Of a DNA stretch of 64,000 nucleotides, positions 8,473 through 16,980 are shown piece after piece. Under the pieces are notes generated by a model. That model was given only the letters and a program-made list of their open reading frames with translations. It was not told where the DNA came from and made no database searches. The position numbers and the translations under genes are program-made. Source of the DNA: Streptacidiphilus pinicola (GTDB taxonomy: Bacteria; Actinomycetota; Actinomycetes; Streptomycetales; Streptomycetaceae). Positions within the stretch are counted from its first letter, which is position 1, and each line of letters starts with the position of its first letter. The stretch lies in contig NZ_QKYN01000003.1 in the NCBI RefSeq assembly GCF_003258295.1, forward strand, positions 1 to 64,000. Reading direction: 5' to 3'.

Positions 8473-9300
8473 ATGGAGGATCTGGAAAATCAGGGCGCAA
8501 AGCCCAAGCGCAGGACCCTCGATCTCAGCCTCACCCAGGTGGCCGCGAGCGCTCTCGCGGCGGTGGTCGGCGCGGTCCTCGCGTCGCAGTTGGGCGTGTA
8601 CGGCACGATCCTCGGCGCGGCCGTGGTCAGCATCGGGGCGACCACCGGGACGGCCGTCCTGCAGCACCTGTTCCGGCGCACCGGCGAGCAGTTGCGGGAG
8701 ATGACCGCGACCACGGCCGAGCTCGAACACCCGGCGTCGGCGGCGGAGCCCGCCGGCGACAAGGAGACGCAGGTCTTCGACCCGTTCGACCCGGGCGGCG
8801 ACCACACGCGGATGATGGCGCGAATCAACCCCCCGGACCAGGGCGAGGCCGTCGCCGTGTACCGCGGTCGCACCAATCTCAAACCCAAGAGCTGGAAGGT
8901 CTACGCCGTCACCGCCACGATCGTCTTCGGGCTCGCGATGGGCACGGTGGGCGTGATCGAGGTCGCCTCCGGCAAACCGGCCGCGAACTTCTTCGGCGGC
9001 AGCGGCGGCAGCGGCGGCGGTGGGAAGCCGAACAGCGGCGCCTCCGCACCTGTCGACCCGTCATCCGGCGCGTCGACCTCGGCCGACCACGCCGGCGACA
9101 CCGGCAGGAGCGGTGGCACGTCCGGCACCGGCGGGCAGGGCAGCAGTAATAGCGGCAACGCCTCGCCGAACCCGGGTACCTCCTCCAGCCCCCACCCGAG
9201 CACCAGCCCCAGCCAGAGCCCGGACCCGGTCACCACCCCGACGCCCACCCCGGACACGTCGTCGGGCGCCGCCACCCCGCAGACCACGCCCTCGTCCTAG
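8473..9300 (+). CDS. Membrane protein with a long Ser/Gly/Pro/Thr-rich extracellular tail
   Basis: A 275-residue protein of unknown function. A hydrophobic, glycine-rich N-terminal stretch (about residues 20-63) could span the membrane once or twice. It is followed by a charged cytoplasmic stretch and a second clear membrane helix (about residues 142-165; YAVTATIVFGLAMGTVGVIE). The last 100 residues are low-complexity Gly/Ser, then Pro/Thr/Ser, typical of cell-wall-spanning tails. ATG 8473 is preferred because GAGGGG lies six bases upstream. Similar proteins are common in Streptomyces next to sepH, but I do not know a function. It ends nine bases from the convergent flavoprotein gene. Confidence 0.72.
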   Translation: MEDLENQGAKPKRRTLDLSLTQVAASALAAVVGAVLASQLGVYGTILGAAVVSIGATTGTAVLQHLFRRTGEQLREMTATTAELEHPASAAEPAGDKETQVFDPFDPGGDHTRMMARINPPDQGEAVAVYRGRTNLKPKSWKVYAVTATIVFGLAMGTVGVIEVASGKPAANFFGGSGGSGGGGKPNSGASAPVDPSSGASTSADHAGDTGRSGGTSGTGGQGSSNSGNASPNPGTSSSPHPSTSPSQSPDPVTTPTPTPDTSSGAATPQTTPSS

Positions 9301-9309
9301 CCGAGCAGG

Positions 9310-10635
9310 TCAGTCGCCCAGCACCTGCCGCAGGTACGCGTTGCCGAACCGGCGTCCCGGGTCGACCCGGTCGCGCAGGGCGGTGAAGTCGGCGAAGCGC
9401 GGGTAGACACCCGCGAGGTAGTCCGCGTCGCGGGTGTGGAGCTTGCCCCAGTGGGGGCGGCCCTGGTGGGCCGTCATGATGCGCTCGACCTCGGTGAAGT
9501 AGGTCTGCGGCGCGGTGCCCCGGTAGAGGTGGACGGCGATGTACGCGGTGTCGCGCCCGCTCGCCGTCGAGAGCCACAGGTCGTCGGCGGGGGCGACGCG
9601 GACCTCGACGGGGAAGGAGATCTTCCAGTCCGAGCGCTCCACGGTGCGCTTGAGCTCGCGCAGCACCGTCGTCGCCGCCTCGCGCGGGACCGCGTACTCC
9701 ATCTCGACGAAGCGCACCCGGCGCGGGCTGGTGAAGACCTTGTAGGCGACGTCCGTGTAGGTCCGCTCCGACCAGGCGCGGCTGGAGATCTTCGCGATCG
9801 TCGGGATGCTCCGCGGGAAGGCGCGGCCGACCCGGCAGGCGCCCTCCCACACGGTGTTGGAGACGAAGTCGTCGTCGAACCAGCGCCGGAGGGCCGGCAG
9901 CGGCGCGGCCGGGCCCGGGCCGCGATTGTTCCGCTTGGTGGTGCAGCCCTCGGTGTGCGGGAACCAGTAGAACTCGAAGTGCTCGTTGTCGTTCGCGAGT
10001 TCGTCGAAGCGGTCCAGCACCTCGTCGAAGCGCATCGGCGCCTCGTGCGCGGTCAGCAGGAAGGCCGGCTCGACGCCGAAGGTGATCGCGCTGACGACGC
10101 CCAGCGCGCCGAGACCCAGCCGCGCGCCCTCGAACAGCTCGGTGTTCTCGCTCGGCGAGCAGGTCACCACGCTGCCGTCGGCGAGGACGATCTCCAGCGC
10201 CCGCACCTGCGCGGCCAGCGAGCCGGAGCTGCGGCCGGTGCCGTGGGTGCCGGTCCCGGTCGCGCCCGCGACGGTCTGGACCATGATGTCGCCCATGTTG
10301 GTCAGGGACAGACCGGCGTGCTCCAGCAGCTGGTTCAGCCTCGAAAGCGGGAGGCCGGACTCGACGGTGACCGTCCCGCCCTTGTGGTCGATCTCGCGGA
10401 CGGCCGTCAGCCGGTCCGGGCGGATCAGGACGCCGTCGGTCGCCGCGATCGGGGTGAACGAGTGGCCGCTGCCGACCGCCTTGACCGGGAGCCCGTCGGC
10501 GGCCGCCGCTCCGATCGCCTCGGCCAGCTCCGCGACGGAGCCGGGCGTCACCTCCCGGCTCGGCCGCGCGGTCTGGTTACCGGCCCAGTTGCTCCACACG
10601 CCCGGCCGGTTCGTCGGATCCGCCTGACTCGACAC
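9310..10635 (-). CDS. FAD-linked oxidoreductase, D-arabinono-1,4-lactone oxidase (ALO) family
   Basis: A 441-residue vanillyl-alcohol-oxidase-superfamily flavoprotein. The FAD-binding PCMH domain spans about residues 15-185. It contains AVGSGHSFTPIA, whose His is the usual covalent FAD attachment site in aldonolactone and alditol oxidases, and GATGTGTHGTG. The C-terminal ALO domain ends with PHWGKLHTRDADYLAGVYP, which includes the family's HWGK motif. Members oxidise sugar lactones or alditols with O2; the substrate here is unknown. The second GTG (10635) is preferred over the one at 10641 because GGGAGG is then six bases upstream. The start region overlaps the end of the MFS gene by about 59 bases, implying coupling. 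Confidence 0.85.
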   Translation of the reverse strand: MSSQADPTNRPGVWSNWAGNQTARPSREVTPGSVAELAEAIGAAAADGLPVKAVGSGHSFTPIAATDGVLIRPDRLTAVREIDHKGGTVTVESGLPLSRLNQLLEHAGLSLTNMGDIMVQTVAGATGTGTHGTGRSSGSLAAQVRALEIVLADGSVVTCSPSENTELFEGARLGLGALGVVSAITFGVEPAFLLTAHEAPMRFDEVLDRFDELANDNEHFEFYWFPHTEGCTTKRNNRGPGPAAPLPALRRWFDDDFVSNTVWEGACRVGRAFPRSIPTIAKISSRAWSERTYTDVAYKVFTSPRRVRFVEMEYAVPREAATTVLRELKRTVERSDWKISFPVEVRVAPADDLWLSTASGRDTAYIAVHLYRGTAPQTYFTEVERIMTAHQGRPHWGKLHTRDADYLAGVYPRFADFTALRDRVDPGRRFGNAYLRQVLGD

Positions 10636-11860
10636 GTGCACCCTCCCGCTGCTCCGGCGCCGACCGCAGCCGGCGTGACCCGAGGAACGCCGTGGCGACC
10701 GAGAGCCCTGCCGCGGCCACCGTCACCCAGTAGCCGCCGGAGGCGCCCGCGGCGTCCACCACCCAGCCCGCGGCGGAGGAGCCGAAGGCCACCCCCACGG
10801 CCAGCCCGGTGGTGGTCCAGGTCATGCCCTCGGTCAGCTTGGCCGCCGGCACGATCAGCGCCACCAGACCCATGGTGGTGACCATGGTGGGGGAGATGGA
10901 CAGCCCGGCGACGAACAGCGCCGCCGCCAGGGCCACGAGGTTCTTCACGAATAGGAGCGGCAGCATACTCACCCCCAGCGTGACGATGCCCACCAGGAAC
11001 CGCCGCGAGAGCGGGCCCCTGAGCTTCAGCGCGCCGAAGACGATGCCCGCGATGCAGGAGCCGAGCGCGTAGACCGCGAGCACCACCGAGGAGAGCGCCT
11101 TGTGGTGCAGGTGGTCGGCGAAGGCGACGGTGGTCACCTCGACGCTGCCGAAGACCGCGCCGACACCGACGAAGGTCAGCACCAGCACCAGCAGGCCGCG
11201 GGTGCGCAGCGCCGAACGGCCCGCCGCGGCGTGGGCGTGCGGGTGGACCGGCGGCTCGGTCCGGCCCTGGGCGCAGAACAGCAGCGTGCCGACGCCGAGC
11301 AGCACGGTGGCGGCCAGCGGTCCGGCCTCCGGGAACCAGGAGGTGGACAGGCCCACGGCCAGGATCGGGCCGACGATGAAGACGATCTCGTCCACCACCG
11401 ACTCGAAGGAGTAGGCGGTGTGCAGCAGCGACGGCGAGCCCTGGTAGAGGTGCGCCCACCGGGCGCGCACCAGTGAGCCCATCGCGGGCATACAGCCGGC
11501 CACGACGGCGCAGACGAAGAGGGTCCAGTCCGGCGCGCCCAGCGCGGCGCAGAGCAGCAGCGCGCTCATCGCGATCACGGTCACAGCGGTCGCCCGCAGC
11601 GCGACGCGGCTCTGCCCGTACCGGTCGACCAGCCGGGCCACCTGTGGGCCGAGCAGGGCCGCGGCCAGCGCGACCGTCGCCGAGACGGCGCCGCCGAGCG
11701 CGTAGTCGCCGCGCAGCGAGGAGAGCATGGTGACCATGCCGATGCCCATCATCGACATCGGCATCCGCGCGATGAATCCGGCGGTGGAGAACGCGAGACT
11801 GCCGGGGGCTTCGGCGAAGATCCGGCGGTAGGCGGTGAGCGCGGACAGCGCGGCGGGCAC
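10577..11860 (-). CDS. MFS transporter, probably a drug/metabolite exporter
   Basis: The 427-residue protein has about 12 hydrophobic helices and begins MPAALSALTAYRRIFAEAPG. A loop between helices 2 and 3 (QVARLVDRYGQSRV) fits the MFS motif A region (G-x-x-x-D-R/K). The GTG start at 11860 follows GGAG by six bases. The length and low charge fit the DHA1-type efflux family. It is upstream of, and overlaps, the lactone-oxidase gene, so the two probably share a transcript. Substrate cannot be inferred. It diverges from ferrochelatase across 128 bases. Confidence 0.85.
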   Translation of the reverse strand: MPAALSALTAYRRIFAEAPGSLAFSTAGFIARMPMSMMGIGMVTMLSSLRGDYALGGAVSATVALAAALLGPQVARLVDRYGQSRVALRATAVTVIAMSALLLCAALGAPDWTLFVCAVVAGCMPAMGSLVRARWAHLYQGSPSLLHTAYSFESVVDEIVFIVGPILAVGLSTSWFPEAGPLAATVLLGVGTLLFCAQGRTEPPVHPHAHAAAGRSALRTRGLLVLVLTFVGVGAVFGSVEVTTVAFADHLHHKALSSVVLAVYALGSCIAGIVFGALKLRGPLSRRFLVGIVTLGVSMLPLLFVKNLVALAAALFVAGLSISPTMVTTMGLVALIVPAAKLTEGMTWTTTGLAVGVAFGSSAAGWVVDAAGASGGYWVTVAAAGLSVATAFLGSRRLRSAPEQREGARVESGGSDEPAGRVEQLGR

Positions 11861-11988
11861 AGGAGCTCCGTAAGGGATATGGGTAGTTTAGACAGCTTAC
11901 GTGGCCGCGCCGGGGGACGCCCAGTGGATATCTCACGGGCTGGGCGCGTCCGGTGAGCGGGCCCGAGGGGCGTGAAAGGATCGGCCTC

Positions 11989-13131
11989 ATGTCCGACGCG
12001 CATGCCCCGTACGACGCCCTGCTGCTGCTCTCCTTCGGTGGTCCGGAGGGCCCGGAGGACGTCGTGCCCTTCCTGGAGAACGTCACCCGGGGACGCGGTA
12101 TCCCCAAGGAGCGCCTGGCCGAGGTCGGGCAGCACTACTTCCTCTTCGGCGGCGTCAGCCCGATCAACGCGCAGAACCGCGAACTGCTGGCGGCCCTGCG
12201 CGCCGACTTCGCCGACCACGGCCTGGACCTGCCCGTCTACTGGGGCAACCGCAACTGGGCCCCCTACCTCGTGGACACGCTGCGCGAGATGGCAGCAGAC
12301 GGCCACCGCCGCGTCCTGGTCCTGGCCACCAGCGCCTACGCCAACTACTCCGGCTGCCGCCAGTACCGCGAGAACCTCGCCGCCGCGCTCACCACGCTCC
12401 GCGAGGAGGGCGCGCCGGGCGCGGCCGAGCTGCGGGTGGACAAGCTGCGGATCTTCTACAACCACCCCGGCTTCGTCGAGCCCATGATCGAGTCCACCCT
12501 CACCGCGCTGGACTCCCTGCCGGAGGCGGTCCGCGCGGACGCGCGGCTGGCCTTCACCACGCACTCGATTCCCGACGTCCTGGCCGACTCCTCCGGCGCG
12601 CCCGCCGATCCCGCGCGCGGCACCCACGGCGGCGCGTACGTCGCCCAGCATCTCGAGGTCGCCCGCCTGATCGCCGCGGCCGTGGCGGAGGCGACGGGCG
12701 TCGCCGACCGCCCGTGGGAGCTGGTCTACCAGTCGCGCAGCGGCGCCCCCCACATCCCCTGGCTGGAGCCCGACATCTGCGACCACCTGGAGGCCGAGCA
12801 CGCCGCGGGCGCGGCGGCGGTGGTCATGGTGCCGATCGGGTTCGTCTCCGACCACATGGAGGTCAAGTTCGACCTCGACACCCAGGCCCGCGAGAAGGCC
12901 GAGGAACTCGGCCTCCCCGTCGCCCGCGCCGCGACGGTGGGCGCGGACCCCCGCTTCACCGCGGCCGTCCGCGACCTCGTCCTCGAACGCGCCGCGCGCG
13001 AGTGCGGCGAGCGCGTCACCCCCTGCGCGCTGGGCGCGCTGGGCGCCAGCCACGACGTCTGCCCGATCGGTTGCTGCCCTGCCGCCCGGGGCTCGGCGCC
13101 TGCGGCGGCGGGCGAAGACTGGACTGACTGA
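11989..13131 (+). CDS. hemH: Ferrochelatase, actinobacterial coproporphyrin type
   Basis: Inserts iron into (copro)porphyrin in the last steps of haem synthesis; actinobacteria use the coproporphyrin-dependent route, where this enzyme is also called CpfC. The 380-residue product starts [20 protein letters not shown], a typical family start. It carries the catalytic His in [11 protein letters not shown] and the [11 protein letters not shown] signature ([15 protein letters not shown]). Cysteines in YSGCRQYRE and near the C-terminus ([18 protein letters not shown]) fit the [2Fe-2S] cluster reported in other actinobacterial ferrochelatases. ATG 11989 has GAAAGGA upstream. Confidence 0.95.
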   Translation: MSDAHAPYDALLLLSFGGPEGPEDVVPFLENVTRGRGIPKERLAEVGQHYFLFGGVSPINAQNRELLAALRADFADHGLDLPVYWGNRNWAPYLVDTLREMAADGHRRVLVLATSAYANYSGCRQYRENLAAALTTLREEGAPGAAELRVDKLRIFYNHPGFVEPMIESTLTALDSLPEAVRADARLAFTTHSIPDVLADSSGAPADPARGTHGGAYVAQHLEVARLIAAAVAEATGVADRPWELVYQSRSGAPHIPWLEPDICDHLEAEHAAGAAAVVMVPIGFVSDHMEVKFDLDTQAREKAEELGLPVARAATVGADPRFTAAVRDLVLERAARECGERVTPCALGALGASHDVCPIGCCPAARGSAPAAAGEDWTD

Positions 13132-13147
13132 GAAGTTGCACTCACCT

Positions 13148-13253
13148 CAGGGGCGCGGGGAACTGCGCGACAAGCCACCCACGCAGCTGATGACCGGCAC
13201 GCACAGGGCCATCCGCACGTCGTCGGTTTCTCGCGCAGTTCCCCGCGCCCCTG
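13148..13253. repeat. Long GC-rich inverted repeat (dispersed family, copy B)
   Basis: The 23-base arm at 13148-13170 (starting CAGGGGCGCGGGGAACTG) is perfectly complementary to 13231-13253. The 60-base interior has partial pairing. It lies between ferrochelatase and the inositol-phosphatase gene on the same strand, so it probably separates their transcripts. It shares its arm sequence with copies A, C, D and E. Confidence 0.85.
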
Positions 13254-13281
13254 GACAGTGCCCTACCGAGGAGAAAGCAGC

Positions 13282-14088
13282 ATGACTGACCGTCAGAACC
13301 TCTACGCCGAACTCCTCGACGTCGCCGTCGAAGCCGCGGCCCGCGCGGGAGCGCTGCTGCGGGACGGCCGGCCGGCGGACCTCGGCGTCGCCGCGACCAA
13401 GTCCAGCGCCGTCGACGTGGTGACGGAGATGGACCTCGCGGCCGAAAAGCTGATCACCGAGCTGCTGTCCGAACGCCGCCCGGACGACGGGCTGTTGGGG
13501 GAGGAGGGCGCTGCCCGGGAAGGGACCAGCGGGGTGCGCTGGGTGATCGACCCGCTCGACGGGACGGTCAACTACCTCTACGGGCTGCCGGCTTGGGCAG
13601 TCAGCATCGCTGCCGAGCTGGACGGGGAGGTCGTCGTCGGGGTCGTGGACGTGCCGCCGCGCGGCGAGCGCGCGCACGCGGTGCGCGGGCAGGGCGCGTT
13701 CCTGAACGGGCGCGCCCTCGCGGTGCGGCCCGCGCCGCCGATGGAGCGGGCGCTGATCGGGACGGGCTTCGGCTACCTGCAGCAGCGCCGGGCCCGCCAG
13801 GCCGAGGTGCTCGCCTCGCTGCTGCCGCGGGTCCGGGACATCCGCCGGGGCGGCTCCGCCGCGGTGGACCTCTGCGACGTGGCCGCCGGGCGGCTGGACG
13901 GCTACTACGAGCGCGGCCTGAACCCGTGGGACTACAGCGCCGGGGCGCTCGTCGCCCAGGAGGCGGGCGCGCTGGTCTCCGGTCGTCCGGGGCAGCCGGC
14001 GAGCCCGGAGCTGACCGTGGCGGCGCCGCCGGTGCTGTTCGAGCAGCTCCGCGGCGAGCTGGACGAGTTGGGCGCCTGGCACGACTGA
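13282..14088 (+). CDS. Inositol monophosphatase family protein
   Basis: A 268-residue Mg2+-dependent phosphatase. Metal ligands are visible as EE at residues 74-75 (LLGEEG) and DPLDGTVNY at residues 90-98. The second family motif ends in NPWDYSAGALV near residue 214. Substrates in this family include inositol phosphates, histidinol phosphate and fructose-1,6-bisphosphate; which applies here is unknown. In M. tuberculosis a homologue (suhB) is in a syntenic position near the DUF4193 and dut genes. ATG 13282 is preceded by GAGGAGA. A hairpin terminator follows at 14127. Confidence 0.9.
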   Translation: MTDRQNLYAELLDVAVEAAARAGALLRDGRPADLGVAATKSSAVDVVTEMDLAAEKLITELLSERRPDDGLLGEEGAAREGTSGVRWVIDPLDGTVNYLYGLPAWAVSIAAELDGEVVVGVVDVPPRGERAHAVRGQGAFLNGRALAVRPAPPMERALIGTGFGYLQQRRARQAEVLASLLPRVRDIRRGGSAAVDLCDVAAGRLDGYYERGLNPWDYSAGALVAQEAGALVSGRPGQPASPELTVAAPPVLFEQLRGELDELGAWHD

Positions 14089-14126
14089 GCACGACTGAGT
14101 CCGGCCGTACGAAGACCGCATGAGAA

Positions 14127-14149
14127 CGCCCCGGACGGTGTCCGGGGCG
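14127..14149. terminator. Hairpin terminator after the inositol-phosphatase gene
   Basis: A perfect 10-bp stem, CGCCCCGGAC (14127-14136) with GTCCGGGGCG (14140-14149), and a GGT loop. It lies between convergent genes, so it can serve both. Confidence 0.8.
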
Positions 14150-14227
14150 GGCGGTCGGGGGCGAGGGTGGTGTGGTCTGAAGCTCGGGTGGGCTGGCGGG
14201 TCTGGGGAGCTCTGGCAGGTCTGAGGA

Positions 14228-14413
14228 TCAGGCCGCGGTGCGCGGAGCGGTCGGCATCAGTTCGATGCCGTGCTCAGCGGCCAGACGACGCAGGTCGTCC
14301 AGCTCGGACTGCTCGACCTCGGCCAGGAAGTCGTCCCCCGACTCCAGGGCCCGGTGCAGGTCCTGCTCGGCGTTGCGGATGCGCTGGAGGATGCCGGCGG
14401 TGAAGGCGTCCAT
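14228..14413 (-). CDS. Small conserved hypothetical protein divergent from cutR
   Basis: A 61-residue soluble protein beginning MDAFTAGILQRIRNAEQDL and ending LMPTAPRTAA. It is rich in charged residues with heptad-like spacing, probably two alpha helices. I recall a very similar small protein at this place in other Streptomyces genomes. ATG 14413 is preferred over longer readings because of an AAGGGGG ribosome-binding site 8 bases upstream and because the sequence before it is Arg/Pro-rich non-coding-like translation. No function is known. Position suggests a possible link to the CutRS system. Confidence 0.7.
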   Translation of the reverse strand: MDAFTAGILQRIRNAEQDLHRALESGDDFLAEVEQSELDDLRRLAAEHGIELMPTAPRTAA

Positions 14414-14782
14414 AGGTTGACCCCCTTGCTGGTGTCGTGGCGGCCCCGGGTTGCGGGGGACCCGGCGCGGATGGCCGCACGGCGGGCGGGTGCGACACAC
14501 ATGACACGCATGTGCCTACAGCGCACAGTGCGCTGGTGCGTCGCGGGTGTAATCAGCGTCCTGCCCAAGCCGCTTTGCGGGGAAACCTCGGGCGGGGAGA
14601 GAAATACGTCATGTCGGCCCCGGGGCGGCCGCCGGTCCGGCCGGCGACCCCGCCGCCGGTTCCCGTCACGCCCCGCTTACCAGTGCTTTACGGGCGGTCG
14701 AGGCAGGATGGAACCCTGCCGGACATGCCGGGAGATCCGTGTGCGCGCCCGAAGGGGTGTGCCCGCTCCGAAAGGACCTTTG
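14414..14782. other. Divergent promoter region upstream of cutR
   Basis: These 369 bases lack a credible gene. A short perfect palindrome, GCGCAC-A-GTGCGC, lies at 14521-14533 and might bind a regulator. An AT-richer patch, GTGTAATCAG, follows near 14549. AAAGGA at 14771-14776 is the cutR ribosome-binding site. No terminator-like hairpin was seen. Confidence 0.5.
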
Positions 14783-15436
14783 GTGCGAGTTCTCGTGGTC
14801 GAGGACGAGCAGTTGCTCGCCGACGCTGTCGCCACCGGTCTGCGCCGTGAGGCCATGGCCGTGGACGTGGTCTACGACGGCCAGGCCGCGCTGGACCGGA
14901 TCGCTCTCAACGAGTACGACGTCGTGGTGCTCGACCGCGACCTGCCGCTGGTCCACGGTGACGACGTGTGCCGCAAGCTGGTCGAGGAGGCGCTGCCGAC
15001 GCGCGTGCTGATGCTGACGGCCGCCGGCGACATCAGCGACCGGGTCGAGGGCCTGGAGCTGGGCGCCGACGACTACCTGCCGAAGCCGTTCGCTTTCAGC
15101 GAACTTGTCGCACGGGTGCGGGCGCTGGGCCGGCGGGCGACGACGCCGCTGCCGCCGGTGCTGGAGCGGGCCGGGATCACGCTGGATCCGGGCCGCCGCG
15201 AGGTGCTGCGCGAGGGCAAGCCGATCTCGCTGGCGCCCAAGGAGTTCGCCGTGCTGGAGGTGCTGATGCGGGCCGGCGGCGCCGTCGTCTCCGCCGAGCA
15301 GCTGCTGGAGAAGGCCTGGGACGAGCACACCGACCCGTTCACCAACGTCGTCCGGGTGACGGTGATGACGTTGCGGCGCAAGCTCGGTGAGCCGGCGGTG
15401 ATCATCACCGTTCCCGGCTCGGGATACCGGATCTGA
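14783..15436 (+). CDS. cutR: Response regulator CutR (OmpR family)
   Basis: A 217-residue OmpR/PhoB-type response regulator, the length of S. coelicolor CutR. The receiver domain has acidic residues in VVEDEQ, the phosphoacceptor Asp51 in VVVLDRDLP, Thr in MLTAAG and Lys in LPKPF. The winged-helix DNA-binding domain spans about residues 125-217 (LAPKEFAVLEVLM, RVTVMTLRRKLGEP, GSGYRI). The GTG start follows AAAGGA. The cutS start lies 3 bases after the stop. CutRS was first linked to copper and actinorhodin control in S. lividans. More recent work, as I recall it, ties it to extracytoplasmic protein quality. Confidence 0.93.
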   Translation: MRVLVVEDEQLLADAVATGLRREAMAVDVVYDGQAALDRIALNEYDVVVLDRDLPLVHGDDVCRKLVEEALPTRVLMLTAAGDISDRVEGLELGADDYLPKPFAFSELVARVRALGRRATTPLPPVLERAGITLDPGRREVLREGKPISLAPKEFAVLEVLMRAGGAVVSAEQLLEKAWDEHTDPFTNVVRVTVMTLRRKLGEPAVIITVPGSGYRI

Positions 15437-15439
15437 GCC

Positions 15440-16750
15440 GTGGCCACGACCCAGACCAGAAGCGTGCAGGGCGGCGACGGCGGCCACCCCGAGCACGGGA
15501 ACCACATCGACATCAGGGAGTCGCTGCTTCCCTTCCGGCCCACCCTGCGCATCCGGCTGACCATGTTCTACGGCGGGATGTTCCTGCTCGCCGGGCTGAT
15601 CATGGTGCTGGCCATGTACCTCTTCGTGGACCAGGCGTTCGGCAGCGCCACCCAGGTGCCGCCGATCCGCGTCGACCCGAACGTGCAGATCACCAACACG
15701 GCCACCGGCCAGGTGCTCACCGGCGACCAGTTCCGGGCCTGGCTCAGCGCCTACCAGCAGCACGAGGCGTCCGACGCGCTGCACGTGCTGGTCTGGAAGT
15801 CGCTGGCCGCGCTGCTCGCGCTGCTGATCCTGGCCGTCTTCTTCGGCTACGCGATGGCCGGCCGGGTGCTCAGCCCGCTCGGCCGGATCACCCGGACCGC
15901 GCGCCAGGTGGCCTCCTCGGACCTGCACCGCCGGATCGAGCTGGACGGGCCGGACGACGAGCTCAAGGAGCTGGCCGACACCTTCGACGACATGCTCGAC
16001 CGGCTCGACCGATCGTTCGAGTCGCAACAGAAGTTCGTCGCCAACGCCTCGCACGAGCTGCGGACACCCCTGGCGATCAACCGCACCCTGCTGGAGGTCC
16101 AGCTCTCCGATCCGGAGGCGCCGCCGGAGCTGCTGCAGCTGGGCAAGACGCTGCTGGCCACCAACGAGCGCAGCGAGCAGCTGGTGGAGGGCCTGCTGCT
16201 GCTGGCCCGTAGCGACAACGAGCTGACCGAGCGCAAGCCGGTGGATCTGGCCGAGGTGGCCCGGCAGGCGCTGGAGCAGATGCGCGGCGAGGCCGAGCAG
16301 CGCGGCGTCCGGATCCGCTCGGCGCTGCCGCCGCAGGCCGGCGAGGTCATGGTCGCCGGTAACGGCGTGCTGCTGGAGCGGGTGGCGCTGAACCTGGTCC
16401 AGAACGCGGTGAAGTACAACCTGGCCGAGGACGGCTGGGTGGACGTCCAGGTGCACGCGGCGGTCAACGGCGGTGGGGAGCTCGTCGTGGTCAACAGCGG
16501 ACCGGTGGTGCCCGGCTACGACGTCGAGAACATATTCGAGCCGTTCCGGCGCGGAAAGGGCCGGGAACGGACGCGGAGCGACAAGGGGGTCGGGCTCGGC
16601 CTGTCGATCGTGCGCTCCGTCGTGCGGGCCCACCACGGCTCCATCGAGGCGGTCCCGCGGGCCGAGGGCGGCCTGCTGATCCGGGTGCGGATTCCCGCCG
16701 CGAAGGCGCCGGCCCTGCCGCCGTTGCCGACCCGGGGCGCCACCGGCTGA
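15440..16750 (+). CDS. cutS: Sensor histidine kinase CutS
   Basis: A 436-residue membrane sensor kinase. TM1 is at about residues 43-64 (GGMFLLAGLIMVLAMYLFV) and TM2 at about 118-140 (LAALLALLILAVFFGYAMAG), enclosing an extracytoplasmic sensor loop of about 50 residues. HAMP follows, then HisKA with the phosphoacceptor His205 in NASHELRTPLAI. The HATPase has the N box (NLVQNAVKYN), a degenerate F/G1 region (VNSGPVV) and KGVGLGLSIV. It pairs with CutR. The extracytoplasmic loop contains no cysteine. A strong hairpin follows the gene. Confidence 0.92.
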   Translation: MATTQTRSVQGGDGGHPEHGNHIDIRESLLPFRPTLRIRLTMFYGGMFLLAGLIMVLAMYLFVDQAFGSATQVPPIRVDPNVQITNTATGQVLTGDQFRAWLSAYQQHEASDALHVLVWKSLAALLALLILAVFFGYAMAGRVLSPLGRITRTARQVASSDLHRRIELDGPDDELKELADTFDDMLDRLDRSFESQQKFVANASHELRTPLAINRTLLEVQLSDPEAPPELLQLGKTLLATNERSEQLVEGLLLLARSDNELTERKPVDLAEVARQALEQMRGEAEQRGVRIRSALPPQAGEVMVAGNGVLLERVALNLVQNAVKYNLAEDGWVDVQVHAAVNGGGELVVVNSGPVVPGYDVENIFEPFRRGKGRERTRSDKGVGLGLSIVRSVVRAHHGSIEAVPRAEGGLLIRVRIPAAKAPALPPLPTRGATG

Positions 16751-16770
16751 CACCCGCGTCCCACCCCACC

Positions 16771-16800
16771 CCGCCCCGCCGCTCACCTGCGGCGGGGCGG
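16771..16800. terminator. Hairpin terminator after cutRS
   Basis: A perfect 12-bp stem, CCGCCCCGCCGC (16771-16782) with GCGGCGGGGCGG (16789-16800), and a 6-base loop TCACCT, 20 bases after the cutS stop. Confidence 0.88.
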
Positions 16801-16919
16801 AATCAGTCGTTCCCGATCGGCCGTCCGAGGGTCGTCCGGGCGGCCGTTTGACGACCGGCAAGTAACCGAATATCCGACCTGTGACGTCAGTCCCTGGCCT
16901 TGCCAGCAGGCGCTTCGTC

Positions 16920-16953
16920 AACCTACGGTGGCGTAACCTACGGAACCGTAGGT
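16920..16953. promoter_or_regulatory. TetR-type operator in front of the acyl-ACP desaturase gene
   Basis: A perfect palindrome, ACCTACGG-AA-CCGTAGGT, occupies 16936-16953. A direct copy of the half site, AACCTACGG, lies 15 bases before it (16920-16928), and TACG-GTGG-CGTA (16924-16935) forms an additional inverted repeat. The palindrome ends 27 bases before the GTG start, where a bound repressor would block transcription. TetR-family lipid regulators commonly use such sites, but the regulator here is unknown. Confidence 0.6.
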
Positions 16954-16980
16954 GAGAGTGCTCCGAGAGTTGGATTTGCC

